Shown here: positions 20,139 through 30,124 of the stretch, in pieces
Numbering within the stretch: the stretch's first letter is position 1
How the letters are laid out: the number at the start of each line of letters is the position of its first letter
Assembly (NCBI RefSeq): GCF_000934725.1
Contig: NZ_JYNS01000003.1
Location: forward strand, 186,001-250,000
Source of the DNA: Methyloterricola oryzae
Lineage (GTDB): Bacteria > Pseudomonadota > Gammaproteobacteria > Methylococcales > Methylococcaceae
DNA length: 64,000 nucleotides
Direction: 5' to 3'
The notes under the pieces: generated by a model
What the model was told of the DNA's origin: nothing
What the model saw: only the letters and a program-made list of their open reading frames with translations
Databases searched by the model: none
Translations under genes and position numbers: made by a program

Positions 20139-21539
20139 TCAGCCACCCAATTGCGGCAACTGCGCGAGGAAGCCGGCTTCGTCCTCCAGGCAGCGCAGGT
20201 CGAAGCGCAGCGCGCCATCTTCCAGCCGCCCAATCACCGGCACCGGCAAGGCGCGGAAGGTTTCCGCCAGCCGGTTCAGGGCGCGGCCACCGCCCCGCCC
20301 CAGCGGATAGAGGGCAAGGCATGCGCTGGGAAGCCGGTCAACCGGCAGGGAACCGCTGCCGATCTGGCTGCGGCACGCCTCCACGCGCACGTCCGCTTGC
20401 CCGGTCAATGCCGCCTGCATTGGGTCTTGCAAGCGAACGGCGGCGGCGCGGATGTCGTCCTCGCTCCGCGTCAGCAGGCGCAGGGTGGGCAGTCGCCGGC
20501 TCAGATATTCCGGACTCTGATACAGCTTGAGGGTCGCCTCCAGGGCGGCCAGGGTCATCTTGTCCACCCGCAGGGCGCGCTTGAGCGGATTGCGCTTGAG
20601 CTTGGCGATCAGGTCCTTGCGACCCACCAGGATGCCGGCCTGCGGCCCACCCAGCAGCTTGTCGCCGCTGAAACTGACCAGGTCCGTGCCCTTAGCGAGG
20701 GCCTGTTGCGGCGTCGGTTCTTTCGGCAGGCCATGTGCACCGAGGTCGATCAACGTGCCACTGCCCAGGTCCTCCACGAAGGGCAACCCCTGTCCATGGG
20801 CCAGTTCGGCCAGTTGTTCCTCGGGCACGCTGGCGGTGAAGCCCTCGATGGCGTAATTGCTGCGGTGCACCTTCATGATAAGCGCGGTGCGCTGACCGAT
20901 CGCCTCGGCGTAGTCCTTGCGGTGGGTGCGGTTGGTGGTGCCCACTTCCCGAAGTTTGGCGCCGGCGCGGGCCATGATGTCGGGGATGCGGAACGCGCCG
21001 CCGATTTCGATCAATTCACCGCGCGAGACGATCACCTCCTTGCGTGATGCCAGGCTGTTCAGCAACAGGAACACCGCCGCCGCATTGTTGTTCACCACGG
21101 TGGCCGCCTCGGCCCCGGTGAGTTCGCGGATCAGTCCATCGATATGGTCGTCGCGATCCCCGCGCCGCCCGCTGTCCAGACCGAACTCCAGGTTACAGGG
21201 GCGTGCGAGCACCGCAAGCACCGCATTCACCGCCGCGTCGGCCAGCGGGGCGCGGCCCAAGTTGGTGTGCAGCACGGTGCCGGTCAGATTGAAAACCGGC
21301 TTCAGACTAGGCTCGAATTGCGCCAAGAGCCGCTGCCCGGTCGAAGCCACGATACCCTCGCGGCTCCATGGCAGATCGGGTTTGCTCGTGAGCGCCTCGC
21401 GCAGCACCGCCATTTCGTCGCGCAAGGCCGCGACCACTGCCGTGTGGCCGAAGCGGGATTTCAACTCGTCGGCATCTGCGTGATTGAGCAGGCTGTCCAC
21501 CGAGGGTAGGCGGGCTTGCGGGCTATCAGGTCGCGGCAT
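20139..21539 (-). CDS. selA: L-seryl-tRNA(Sec) selenium transferase
   Basis: A 466-residue PLP enzyme that converts Ser-tRNA-Sec to Sec-tRNA-Sec using selenophosphate. The length is normal for the family. The cofactor lysine is Lys294 in [14 protein letters not shown]. Other family marks include [10 protein letters not shown] near residue 91, [14 protein letters not shown] and [12 protein letters not shown]. The end overlaps the start region of selB with one base between stop and start. FdhE lies upstream on the same strand after a 212-nt gap. Confidence 0.97.
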   Translation of the reverse strand: MPRPDSPQARLPSVDSLLNHADADELKSRFGHTAVVAALRDEMAVLREALTSKPDLPWSREGIVASTGQRLLAQFEPSLKPVFNLTGTVLHTNLGRAPLADAAVNAVLAVLARPCNLEFGLDSGRRGDRDDHIDGLIRELTGAEAATVVNNNAAAVFLLLNSLASRKEVIVSRGELIEIGGAFRIPDIMARAGAKLREVGTTNRTHRKDYAEAIGQRTALIMKVHRSNYAIEGFTASVPEEQLAELAHGQGLPFVEDLGSGTLIDLGAHGLPKEPTPQQALAKGTDLVSFSGDKLLGGPQAGILVGRKDLIAKLKRNPLKRALRVDKMTLAALEATLKLYQSPEYLSRRLPTLRLLTRSEDDIRAAAVRLQDPMQAALTGQADVRVEACRSQIGSGSLPVDRLPSACLALYPLGRGGGRALNRLAETFRALPVPVIGRLEDGALRFDLRCLEDEAGFLAQLPQLGG

Positions 21540-21751
21540 GATGAGACGGCTCGATGATGGAGACGCGCTATTCTACCGGCTTCCCACGCCCGCGTTGATT
21601 ACGGCGCCTTCTGACGTTGGCACACCCTATGAAAGCTTACGTCTATCGCCGAACGCGGGCCGCGCAGACCGCATAGGATGCCGCCGAGGGACGAGACGCA
21701 TGGGTCACGTACGCAGCGCCTCCTACGTCGGCACAGCCTAGCTCGGGGTGG

Positions 21752-22594
21752 TCAGCCTGGAATCAGGAGCGGGTTGAAACCCAGGCGCTGGTAGCCGTCC
21801 TCGGCCATGAGCAGGTCCAGGGAAAGGCTAGCCAGGTCGTCGGCGAAGGGATCGAGGCCGTTGTCCTTCTCGCGGTTCATGGACTTCACATAGGTTTTGC
21901 AACCGCCGCAGGCCTCCGCCTTCACCGCCTCGCCGCCGCCTTCGATGCCGAAATACGCCACGTGCTGGCTGGAACCGCACTGAATGCAATGGATGCGCGG
22001 CCGGTTCCATTGGCTGCCACACAGGCCGCAAACCAGGTAGCGCAAGCCTTGCACGTCCCCTCCGGTCTGCAGCACCGAAGCCACGGGCAGGAAGCCACAC
22101 GCCGGGCAGTGATGGGTCGCGGCGCCAGCATTGAGATGCGTCGCATCCAACGCCGCGGCCGCCAAGGTCCAATGCAGTTGCAGGGCGGCGGCCACGAATG
22201 GCGCGAGCCCGGCATCGATCCGTTCGAGATCGGCGGCCAGCAGTCCATCGGCCCAGTCATCCCACTCGGCTTCATCGTTTCTGCCGATGCCGGCGAGCCC
22301 ATCGGCAGCCGGGCTGCGCGCGACCATCCGCGCCGCGATCTGGCGGAATGACTCATGCCAGTTCGCTCCCGGCCGCCACGTCTCGATATCCAGCGCGGGC
22401 GCTCGGTTCAGAGCGGCCGGAAATCCTTCCGTTACTGTCGCCTCGTAAAGCTCATGTTGAATCCCGGTCAGGTCGGCCATCAGTCCGAGATAGCCGGAGA
22501 GCGCGGGGTTGGTTTGAGACAGTTGACGCAGCCGTTCCGAGCGTTCACGGAAAATCTGTCTCGGGTTTGGGGGGATGACGAAAGGCAATTCCAT
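21752..22594 (-). CDS. fdhE: Formate dehydrogenase accessory protein FdhE
   Basis: A 280-residue cytoplasmic maturation factor for respiratory formate dehydrogenase. Four zinc/iron-type cysteine pairs of the FdhE family are present: CPACG, CGLCG, CIQCG and CGGCK, plus the closing ADDLASLSLDLLM segment. It starts at ATG 22594, 80 nt after the methyltransferase gene and in line with the structural genes on the same strand. Its presence next to fdnGHI and selAB agrees with a dedicated assembly cluster. Confidence 0.93.
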   Translation of the reverse strand: MELPFVIPPNPRQIFRERSERLRQLSQTNPALSGYLGLMADLTGIQHELYEATVTEGFPAALNRAPALDIETWRPGANWHESFRQIAARMVARSPAADGLAGIGRNDEAEWDDWADGLLAADLERIDAGLAPFVAAALQLHWTLAAAALDATHLNAGAATHHCPACGFLPVASVLQTGGDVQGLRYLVCGLCGSQWNRPRIHCIQCGSSQHVAYFGIEGGGEAVKAEACGGCKTYVKSMNREKDNGLDPFADDLASLSLDLLMAEDGYQRLGFNPLLIPG

Positions 22595-22674
22595 GGACCT
22601 GTTTCGGATGCGGAAAGATGGAACGGTGGGTCCGTTCGCCAGAACCGGGCCGCCTGGGCGAGCGCGACCTGAGC

Positions 22675-23490
22675 CTAGGGCTTGGTTCCCTTGACGATGA
22701 ACGCGGTGAACGAGCTGAAAAACTGTCCTCGCCTATCCAGTTCGGCAAGTCCCTCCAGCCATTCCTCGATTTCCTCTGTGGAGGCGCGCCCGGCTGCGCC
22801 GGCGGCCGCGGCGGTCCGGGAGAGATCGAGTACCTGATCCGCCAGTTCCAGTTCGTTGAAAACGAGCGTTTGCGGGACGATTTGAATGTCCACCAGCCCG
22901 GCTTGTAGAAAATGCCGCGCCAGTTGGCGGCCTATCCAGCCTCCTGAGGGAAAGCTGTCGCACCAGACGTTCAGGAGGATGCGGGTCAGGACTTTATGGT
23001 TCGAATCGACCGTCAAGGTCTCCCAGTCGGGGTCCATGGCAACCACGTACGCGCCGCTGCGGACGACCCGGCTCATCTCCGCGACCACCTGCAGCGGCTC
23101 GGCGATATGCTGCAAGGTCCGGTCGATACGGGCGCCGTCAAGACTGGAATCGGCAAACGGCAGGCTGCGGGCGTCTGCCTGAATGAGCCGGACCGGCAAC
23201 CCGGAGGGCATCACGGTTTCCCGGGCGACCCCCAGCAGTTCGGTGCTGAGGTCCACGGCGAAAACCTGGCCCGACGGGCCCACCTCGCGCGCCAGGGCCA
23301 CGGCGTCTTCCCCCGTGCCGCAGCCGACCTCCAGGACGCAGTCGCCTTCCTTCAGCGCCAGCAGGTCGCGCGTCTTCTGCTTGTAGGATCGATAAAACTC
23401 CAGCGATTGCTGGAGACGCAGGCACTGAACGAACCGCTGCGCGGCGCCGGCACCATCGACATTCTGGAAATCCGTGGCGAAATAGGTCAT
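22675..23490 (-). CDS. Class I SAM-dependent methyltransferase
   Basis: A 271-residue methyltransferase with a SAM-binding motif I (VLEVGCGTGEDAVALA, about residues 53-68), motif II region VFAVDLS, and a UbiE/Methyltransf_11-like FADSSLDGARIDRTLQHI segment. The C-terminal AFIVKGTKP is typical of small-molecule enzymes of this group. It sits 25 nt after fdnI and 80 nt before fdhE, so it is embedded in the formate dehydrogenase operon. The substrate is unknown; such a gene is not a standard formate dehydrogenase component. Confidence 0.85.
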   Translation of the reverse strand: MTYFATDFQNVDGAGAAQRFVQCLRLQQSLEFYRSYKQKTRDLLALKEGDCVLEVGCGTGEDAVALAREVGPSGQVFAVDLSTELLGVARETVMPSGLPVRLIQADARSLPFADSSLDGARIDRTLQHIAEPLQVVAEMSRVVRSGAYVVAMDPDWETLTVDSNHKVLTRILLNVWCDSFPSGGWIGRQLARHFLQAGLVDIQIVPQTLVFNELELADQVLDLSRTAAAAGAAGRASTEEIEEWLEGLAELDRRGQFFSSFTAFIVKGTKP

Positions 23491-23515
23491 GCCGTGCTTG
23501 GGCCAGGCTCGGGAC

Positions 23516-24157
23516 TCAGTGTTCCTCCCCCTTCATCACCCGCTTGTACCAGCCCGGATGATGCTTGTGAGCCCAGGCTCGGGTGACGGTGCCGCGCACC
23601 ATGGCGCCGATGGTGCCATTGATCCACAGCGCCGCGTAGATATGCACGATGATGCCGGAGATCATGACGAAGGCGCAGAGCGCGTGCAGCAGGGCGCTGA
23701 TGCGGATGATGTCAATCGAGAAATACGGCGCGAACCAGGGCCGCCAGATGACGATGCCGGTGAGCAGCAACGTGGGGATGGTGGCGATCATGGTCCAGAA
23801 CAGCATTTTCTGCCCGGCGTTGTAGCGGTCCACCTCGGGCAGGCGGTCCTCGCGGTTCTGCACCACATCCATGATGCGGGTCAGCCAGATGATGTCGTTC
23901 CGGCTCAACAGGTTATGGTGCCAGTAGCGCAGGGCCAGCCCCGAGAACGACAGGAACATCAGCAGGCCGATGTAGGGATGCAGGATGCGCGTCCATGTGC
24001 CGCCGCCAAAGAACTGGGTAAACCAGAACATGGAAGGATGGAACAGGGCCAGCCCCGAAAAGCTCAGCATCAGGAAGGTGATGGCGGTGAGCCAGTGGTT
24101 GAACCGCTCCGCCGGCCCGTAGCGCTTGATGAGATCGGAAGATTCGTGGCCGCTCAT
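23516..24157 (-). CDS. fdnI: Formate dehydrogenase gamma subunit (cytochrome b)
   Basis: A 213-residue membrane cytochrome b subunit with four hydrophobic helices and histidines typical of di-heme FdnI proteins ([36 protein letters not shown]). It passes electrons from the FdnH iron-sulfur chain to the quinone pool. ATG 24157 overlaps the fdnH stop by 4 nt (ATGA), indicating translational coupling. A longer open frame extends upstream only because of overlap with fdnH. Confidence 0.93.
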   Translation of the reverse strand: MSGHESSDLIKRYGPAERFNHWLTAITFLMLSFSGLALFHPSMFWFTQFFGGGTWTRILHPYIGLLMFLSFSGLALRYWHHNLLSRNDIIWLTRIMDVVQNREDRLPEVDRYNAGQKMLFWTMIATIPTLLLTGIVIWRPWFAPYFSIDIIRISALLHALCAFVMISGIIVHIYAALWINGTIGAMVRGTVTRAWAHKHHPGWYKRVMKGEEH

Positions 24158-25026
24158 GGCTTTTTCTCCTCTTCTTCCTCTTCGGTCTCGTTGGGGCCGA
24201 TAGTGACGTAGTGGAAAAACCCGGCCAGGCCCGTGAAGAACAGCGCCGCGGTGGCCAGGGGCTTGAAGATGCCTTTCCACAGGCCCACCGTGGGGCTGAT
24301 CTCCGGGTCCTTGGGCAGTTCGTTGTAGATCTCCGGCTTGTCCGCGTGGTGCAGCACGTACATCACATGGGTGCCGCCCACGCCGGTTGGGTCGTACAGC
24401 CCGGCGTTCTCGAAGCCGCGCTCCTTGAGGTCGACGATGCGCTCGTTGGCGTGCTCGATCATGTCCTCCTTGCTGCCGAAGACCAGGGCCTGGGTCGGAC
24501 AGGCCTTGATGCAGGCCGGCTCCAGCCCCACCGCCACCCGGTCGGAACAGAGGGTGCACTTGTATACCTTGCTGTCCTTCTCCGACAGGCGGGGGATGTT
24601 GAAGGGGCAGCCAGCGATGCAATAGCCGCAGCCGATGCAGTTTTCCTCGTGGAAGTCGACGATGCCGTTGGAGTATTGGATGATCGCCCCCGGCGACGGG
24701 CAGGCCTTGAGGCAGCCCGGATCGGCGCAATGCATGCAGCCGTCCTTGCGGATCAACCATTCCAGCGGGCCGTTGACCTCGGTCTCGGCGAAGCGCATCA
24801 AGGTCCAGCTATTGGCGGTGAGATCGTGGGGGTTGGTGTAGGACCCCTCATTGATGCCCACCTCCTCGCGCAGGTCGTTCCATTCCTGGCAGGCGGACTG
24901 GCAGGCCTTGCAGCCGATGCACTTGGTGACGTCGATGAGCTTGGCCACCTCCGTCATCTCCCGCTGCTGCGGACTGGGGGTGGTGGTGGCGGAACGGCGC
25001 ACGATATCCAAAGATTGCAATGCCAT
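24154..25026 (-). CDS. fdnH: Formate dehydrogenase beta subunit (4 x [4Fe-4S])
   Basis: A 290-residue electron-transfer subunit with ferredoxin-like cysteine clusters [35 protein letters not shown] and CTLCSDR-CIKAC. A C-terminal hydrophobic segment (about 254-272) anchors it to the membrane and a poly-Glu tail follows. It links the FdnG active site to the FdnI hemes. The start at 25026 lies one base after the fdnG stop; a longer upstream frame falls inside fdnG. Confidence 0.95.
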   Translation of the reverse strand: MALQSLDIVRRSATTTPSPQQREMTEVAKLIDVTKCIGCKACQSACQEWNDLREEVGINEGSYTNPHDLTANSWTLMRFAETEVNGPLEWLIRKDGCMHCADPGCLKACPSPGAIIQYSNGIVDFHEENCIGCGYCIAGCPFNIPRLSEKDSKVYKCTLCSDRVAVGLEPACIKACPTQALVFGSKEDMIEHANERIVDLKERGFENAGLYDPTGVGGTHVMYVLHHADKPEIYNELPKDPEISPTVGLWKGIFKPLATAALFFTGLAGFFHYVTIGPNETEEEEEEKKP

Positions 25027-25027
25027 T

Positions 25028-28000
25028 TCAGACCTCCGTCCGCCCCTTGAGAATGCGCGCCAGCAGCGAGGTTTTCTCGGTCGCCCCCGCCGCGCCGTTG
25101 GGCCGCTTGCGCTCCTCATGCCCTTCACCCGGCTTGTGGGTATGGGGCATAGACTCGCTGAGATCCCTTTCCACGTTCACCAAAAACGCCTTGAACTCCG
25201 GGGTCTGGGTATTAGCATCGCCCAGGAATGGGGTCAGGGTGTTGGCGATGTAGCCCTTGCGGGTGGCGCCGGTGAAGCCCCAGTGGATGGGAATGCCGAT
25301 CTGGTGCACGGTCTGCCCGGCCACTTTAAGCGCCTTGATGCGCTTGGTGACCATGGCCACGGCCTTGATCACGCCGCGCTTGGAGCGCACCACGACTTTT
25401 TCGCCATTGGCGATACCCAGTTCCTTCGCCAGTTCCTCGCCGATCTCCACGAACTGTTCCGGCTGCAACGAGGCATTGATCTTCGAATGCTTGGTCCAGA
25501 AGTGGAAGTGCTCGGTGAGCCGGTAGGTGGTCGCCACATAGGGGAATTCCTCGTGGCTGCCGAGCATGGCCCGGTCGCTGGCGAACACCCGCGCCGCCGG
25601 ATTGTTGATCACCTTCTCGTGCAAGGGATTGCGGCCCAGGGGCGTCTCGAAGGGCTCGTAATGCTCGGGGAACGGACCTTCCGCCATCAGGTGCCGGGCG
25701 AACAGCCGGCCCACGCCTTCGTCGGTCATGATGAACGGCGAGACACCGCTGTCGGGCGCAGCATCGGCCTTGAAGTCGGGCACATCCAGCCCGGCCCACT
25801 TGGCGCCATCCCATTCGATGAGCTTGCGCTTCTCGTCCCATGGCTTTCCCGCCGGATCGCAGGAGGCGCGGTTATAGAGGATGCGCCGGTTCAGAGGCCA
25901 GGCCCAGGCCCAGTTGGGCGCAATGCCGAGACCTGCCGGATCGGATGTGTCGCGCCGCGCCATCTGGTTGCCGGCCTCGGTCCAGGAACCGCAGAAGATC
26001 CAAGTGCCGCTGGCGGTGGAGCCGTCGTCACGCAAGTGCGCGAAGCTGGACAACTGCTGTCCCGCCTTGGCCAGGGTCTTGGCAGCGTCCTTGGGATCGG
26101 TCAGATCCGCCAGCGCGTAGCCGTTCATCTCCTTGGCCAACTCGTCCGGAGCGGGCTCGGCCGGCTCGCGATAAGGCCAATGCAAGCCGTGGATGGGATC
26201 GGCGAAGGCGCCGCCTTCCGCGTGGTAGAACTCCCGCAGCTTCAGGAACAGCTCGGACATGATGGCGATATCGGTGCGGCACTCGCCCGGCGGTTCGGCC
26301 CCCTTCCAGTGCCATTGGAGCCAGCGCGAGCTGTTGACCAGCGCGCCTTCCTCCTCGGCGAAGCAGGTGGTGGGCAGGCGGAACACCTCGGTCTGGATGT
26401 CCTTCGGGCTGGCGACATTGTATTCGCCGTGGTCCTGCCAGAACTCGGAGGTTTCCGTGGACAGCGGGTCCATCACCACCAGGAACTTGAGCTTGGACAG
26501 CGCCGAGGCGATCTTGCCCTTGTCGGGGAAGGAGGCCAGCGGGTTGAAACCCTGGCAGAAATAGCCGCTCATCTTGCCCTGTTCCATCAGGTCGAAGGCG
26601 CGCAGGCCGTCGTAGACCTTGTCCACCTTGGGCATCCAGTCGTAGCAGAAGTCATTTTCCGTCGTGGCCGACTTGCCGTACCAGGCCTTCATGAGGCTGG
26701 TGTGGAACTTGGGATAGTTGGACCAGTAGTTCACCTGGCCCGGCCGGATGGCCTTGGGTGTGCGCTTCTCCAGATAAGCAGCGCGGGTGGTCTCCTCGTC
26801 ATGGGCCAGGCTCATGTAGCCTGGAAGCTGATCGGACAACAGCCCTAAGTCCGTCAGGCCCTGGATGTTGGAATGCCCGCGCAAGGCATTCACGCCGCCC
26901 CCGGCCATGCCGATATTGCCCAGCAGAAGCTGGATGATGGCCAGGGTCCGGATGTTCTGCGCGCCGATGGAGTGCTGGGTCCAGCCCAGGGCATAGAGGC
27001 TGGTGAGTGTGCGGTCCTTGGCCGAAGTGGAGGCGATCATCTCGCACACCTTCAGATACAGGTCCTGCGGTGTGCCGGTGATATCGCTGACGACCTCGGG
27101 CGTATAGCGCGCCACATGGGCCTTCAGCAGATTCAGCACGCAGCGGGGATGCTGCAAGCTCTCGTCCACCTTGGCGTAGCCCTGCCCGTCCAGCTCGTAG
27201 GCCCAGGTGCCCTTGTCGTACTTGCGCTCCTGCGCGTCGTAGCCGGTGAACAGGCCGTCCTCGAAGCCAAAGTCCTCGCGCACGATAAAGCTGGCATTGG
27301 TATACGCCTTCACATACTCGTGCTGAACCGCCCCCTTTTCCAGCAAATAGCGGATCACCCCGCTGAGGAAGGCGATATCGGTCCCAACGCGGATGGGCGC
27401 GTAGAAGTCAGCCACCGAAGCCGTGCGGTTGAAGCGCGGGTCGACGACGATCAGCTTGGCCTTGTTATGGGCCTTCGCCTCGATCACCCATTTGAAGCCT
27501 ACCGGATGCGCCTCGGCGGCATTGCCGCCCATCACCAGAATGACATTCGCATTCTTGATGTCCATCCAGGTATTGGTCATGGCGCCGCGACCGAATGTCG
27601 GAGCAAGACTTGCCACCGTCGGTGCGTGTCAGACCCTGGCCTGGTTGTCGAGTACGACGAATCCTAAACTGCGTAAAACCTTGTGGGTGAGATAGCCGGC
27701 TTCGTTGGAGGCCGCCGAGGCCGCCAGGAAGCCCACCGTGGGCCAACGGTTGACCGTCTGGCCTGCTTCATTCTTGGCGATGAAGTGGCGGTCGCGGTCT
27801 TCCTTCATCAGCTTGGCGATGCGCTCCAGCGCCCAGTCCCAGGTGACCCGCAGCCAGGCATTGGAACCCGGCGCCCGGTACTCGGGAAAAGTGATGCGGC
27901 TCTCGCTGTGGACGAAGCCCAACAGTCCCGCGCCCTTGGGGCAGAGGCTGCCGCGGCTGACCGGATGGTCCGGGTCGCCCTCGATGTGGATGATCTCGGA

Positions 28001-28216
28001 TTTGGCGTTCTTCGCCTTGTCGCCGAGGCTGTACAGGATGATGCCGCAGGCCACCGAGCAATACGGACAGGTATTGCGGGTTTCCGTGGTGCGCGTGAGC
28101 TTGAAAGTGCGCACCTCCGCCAGGGCCTCACCGGGCGAAAAGCCCAGGGCCGCCAGCGAGGAACCTCCGAGGGATGCGGCACTCAGCTTGAAAAACTGGC
28201 GCCGATTGACTTGCAT
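25028..28216 (-). CDS. fdnG: Selenocysteine formate dehydrogenase catalytic subunit
   Basis: A 1062-residue catalytic subunit interrupted by an in-frame UGA at 27631-27629, read as selenocysteine Sec196: the codons around it give DNQARV[13 protein letters not shown], matching the FdnG-type active site. A twin-arginine signal (VNRRQFFK) directs export to the periplasm. Cysteines 50, 53, 57 and 92 bind a [4Fe-4S] cluster, and the rest binds a bis-pterin Mo or W cofactor. It oxidises formate to CO2. The ATG at 28216 has a GGGAGG ribosome site 7 nt upstream. A simple gene caller would split it into two ORFs (25028-27616 and 27632-28216); they are one gene. Confidence 0.96.
27590..27631 (-). promoter_or_regulatory. 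Bacterial SECIS element after the fdnG UGA
   Basis: Directly after the UGA the minus strand reads CACGCACCGACGGTGGC, then the loop AGTCT, then TGCTCC. The GCA/TGC apical stem with an AGUCU loop and an unpaired U after it matches the SelB-binding hairpin known in E. coli fdnG. Together with selB and selC in the same block this supports UGA recoding. Confidence 0.85.
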
Positions 28217-28325
28217 GTTGACGCACCTCCCACCTGGCGAGGACGAAGATTCGGGAAAAGCCGTTACAGAACGAAATCCTGGCACGGATCGTACTGCCCG
28301 GCAACCATGGAAGCGTAGAGGAAAT

Positions 28326-28916
28326 TCAAGCGGCGGCCAGGGCCTTGGCCAGGCGAGCCACGCTCGCCCCCACCGCATTGACGGCGGACAGCAAACGCTG
28401 ATCGGTCAATTCGCCGGCCGCGTCGAACAGTTGCTGGGCATTGCCCAATGCCGCCATCTCGGGCACCACGATCATGCCCAGATTGCTCAGATACTGGCGG
28501 GTCAGCGGCAAGCCGCGGATGCCGCCCAAAGGCCCAGGGGATGCGGCCACGAGACCTGCGGGCTTGCCGCGCAGATAATCCACGCCCGAACGGCCAGCCT
28601 CGCCGGGCACGGGGCGCGACACCCAGTCCAGGGTGTTTTTCAGAAGCGGCGTGGGAAAGCCATTGTATTCCGGCGTCGCGATCAGCAGTCCCTGATGCTC
28701 GGCAAGCATTCTCTGCAGGCGCGCCGCGGGTTCCGGCAGGCCCTGCTCGGCTTCCAGATCACCGTCATAGAGGGGCAGCGGGAATTCCCTCAGATCCAAC
28801 TCGGTCACCTCCACCCCGGCCTCACGAGCGGCACGGATGAGGGTACCCAAGGCCTTCCGGTTCAAGGATTCGCGCCGGGCGCTGCCGGCGAATGCCAGGA
28901 GGCGTGCGGCGGCCAT
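28326..28916 (-). CDS. NADPH-dependent FMN reductase family protein
   Basis: A 196-residue flavodoxin-fold reductase. The N-terminal AGSARRESLNRK segment binds the FMN phosphate; TPEYNGFPTPLLKNTLDWVSRP and SPGPLGGIRGL are family marks of NAD(P)H:FMN or quinone/azo reductases. ATG 28916 overlaps the stop of the pyrophosphatase gene by one base (TGATG), so the two are translationally coupled. It lies 109 nt ahead of fdnG. The physiological substrate is unknown. Confidence 0.88.
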   Translation of the reverse strand: MAAARLLAFAGSARRESLNRKALGTLIRAAREAGVEVTELDLREFPLPLYDGDLEAEQGLPEPAARLQRMLAEHQGLLIATPEYNGFPTPLLKNTLDWVSRPVPGEAGRSGVDYLRGKPAGLVAASPGPLGGIRGLPLTRQYLSNLGMIVVPEMAALGNAQQLFDAAGELTDQRLLSAVNAVGASVARLAKALAAA

Positions 28917-29464
28917 CAGAAGTTCGGTTTCTTTTTCAGGCTGTTGTAGCGCTCGATGCTGTCGCTGATCTCCTTCTTGGCTTCCTCGGCATCGAACCAG
29001 CCCTCGATCTTCACCCACTTGCCCGGTTCCAGGTCCTTGTAGTGCTCAAAGAAATGGGCGATCTGCGCCAGCTGCAGTTCCGGGATATCGCGGAAGGAAC
29101 TGACCTTGGAATACAAAGGTGTCAGCTTGTCGGCCGGCACCGCCAGCACCTTGGCATCGCCACCGGCCTCGTCCGACATCTTGAGCAGACCGATAGGGCG
29201 GCAACGCACGACAGAGCCACTGAGCAAGCGCGCCGGCGAGATCACCAGCACGTCCACCGGGTCGCCGTCGTCCGACAGGCTGTGGGGCACATAGCCGTAG
29301 TTGCAGGGATACTGCATGGCGGTGCCCATGAAGCGGTCGACGAACAGGGCCCCGGTTTCCTTATCGACCTCGTACTTGACCGGGTCGCTGTAGGCGGGAA
29401 TCTCGATGATGACGTAGATATCGTTGGGGACATTCTTGCCGGAACTTACCTTCATCAATGACAT
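28916..29464 (-). CDS. ppa: Inorganic pyrophosphatase (soluble, family I)
   Basis: A 182-residue soluble pyrophosphatase, hydrolysing PPi to phosphate in the cytoplasm. The [13 protein letters not shown] signature carrying metal-binding aspartates is intact, as are the N-terminal [14 protein letters not shown] and the C-terminal [17 protein letters not shown]. An AGGAG ribosome site precedes the ATG at 29464; a second Met three codons in is an alternative start. It is first in the run leading through the FMN reductase towards the formate dehydrogenase genes. Confidence 0.95.
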   Translation of the reverse strand: MSLMKVSSGKNVPNDIYVIIEIPAYSDPVKYEVDKETGALFVDRFMGTAMQYPCNYGYVPHSLSDDGDPVDVLVISPARLLSGSVVRCRPIGLLKMSDEAGGDAKVLAVPADKLTPLYSKVSSFRDIPELQLAQIAHFFEHYKDLEPGKWVKIEGWFDAEEAKKEISDSIERYNSLKKKPNF

Positions 29465-30124
29465 GGACGTAGGAACTCCTATTTTGTTTGGAAATTGACG
29501 CCAAGTATAACCGCAGCAACCGGCCGACGTCCTAACGACGCGCCAAGGGAACGTCACCCCGCTTTGGCAGATTACGCATGTTTGCTATAAGCTTATTTCC
29601 CTATCCGACGGACACATAATCCGGCCTGGTCAATCCGAGGCAAGGGCGCCCCGACGCGGCGACTAGCCACGTGCGCCCGCGGCCGGACGAGCGCCCTTCT
29701 TGGACTGAGGCCGCGGTGCTACGGGGGAATTTGCGGGCGCGATCATGAACTCCCGCGGAAGCTGTCCGCGAGTACAGTGACCCACCCCGCTGCATCGGGC
29801 GTATTCCGCTTTGACATAACCACTGTTTCTGGAGTGCTTTGCTGGACCAGGGCGCTGGGCTAATGCTTTAGCTCAAGCAATGAGCGCGATGCGGCGCGCC
29901 CGGTTCCAGAACGAGGCGGAATAAAGGGGGCTCCGCCCTCCACAGGGACCGCAGACAGCACGGCGAATCTGAATTGCATGACTATACTTTTCCGCACTTC
30001 AGCCTGGACTAGGGCTCGCGACCTACCTGCGCGCTTAGCCACCGGGCTGCAGGCTAGATTAGCAAAAGACCCTAAAGATTTAACGCACCCGGCCCGCAAG
30101 TCGCCGATCCCGACAGAAGCATCG
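29465..30124. other. Intergenic region between divergent operons
   Basis: A 660-bp gap between the pyrophosphatase gene (minus) and the REC-GGDEF-EAL operon (plus). It must hold the promoters of both long transcription units. A short inverted repeat (GCTAA, 4-nt loop, TTAGC) is near 29860. An ATG at 29978 opens a frame into the plus-strand gene but the added residues are low-complexity. I looked for a c-di-GMP riboswitch and did not find its conserved core. Confidence 0.5.

Noticed and set aside
24851-26848. A 665-codon plus-strand frame opposite fdnG
   Set aside because: Antisense shadow; the minus strand encodes the conserved formate dehydrogenase subunit.
25028-28216. Frameshift or pseudogene in fdnG
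   Set aside because: The interruption is a single in-frame UGA at the exact Sec position with a SECIS hairpin after it and selABC nearby, so it is recoding and not decay.
29465-30124. Possible c-di-GMP riboswitch ahead of the REC-GGDEF-EAL operon
   Set aside because: I searched for the conserved GEMM core and tetraloop receptor elements and saw none.
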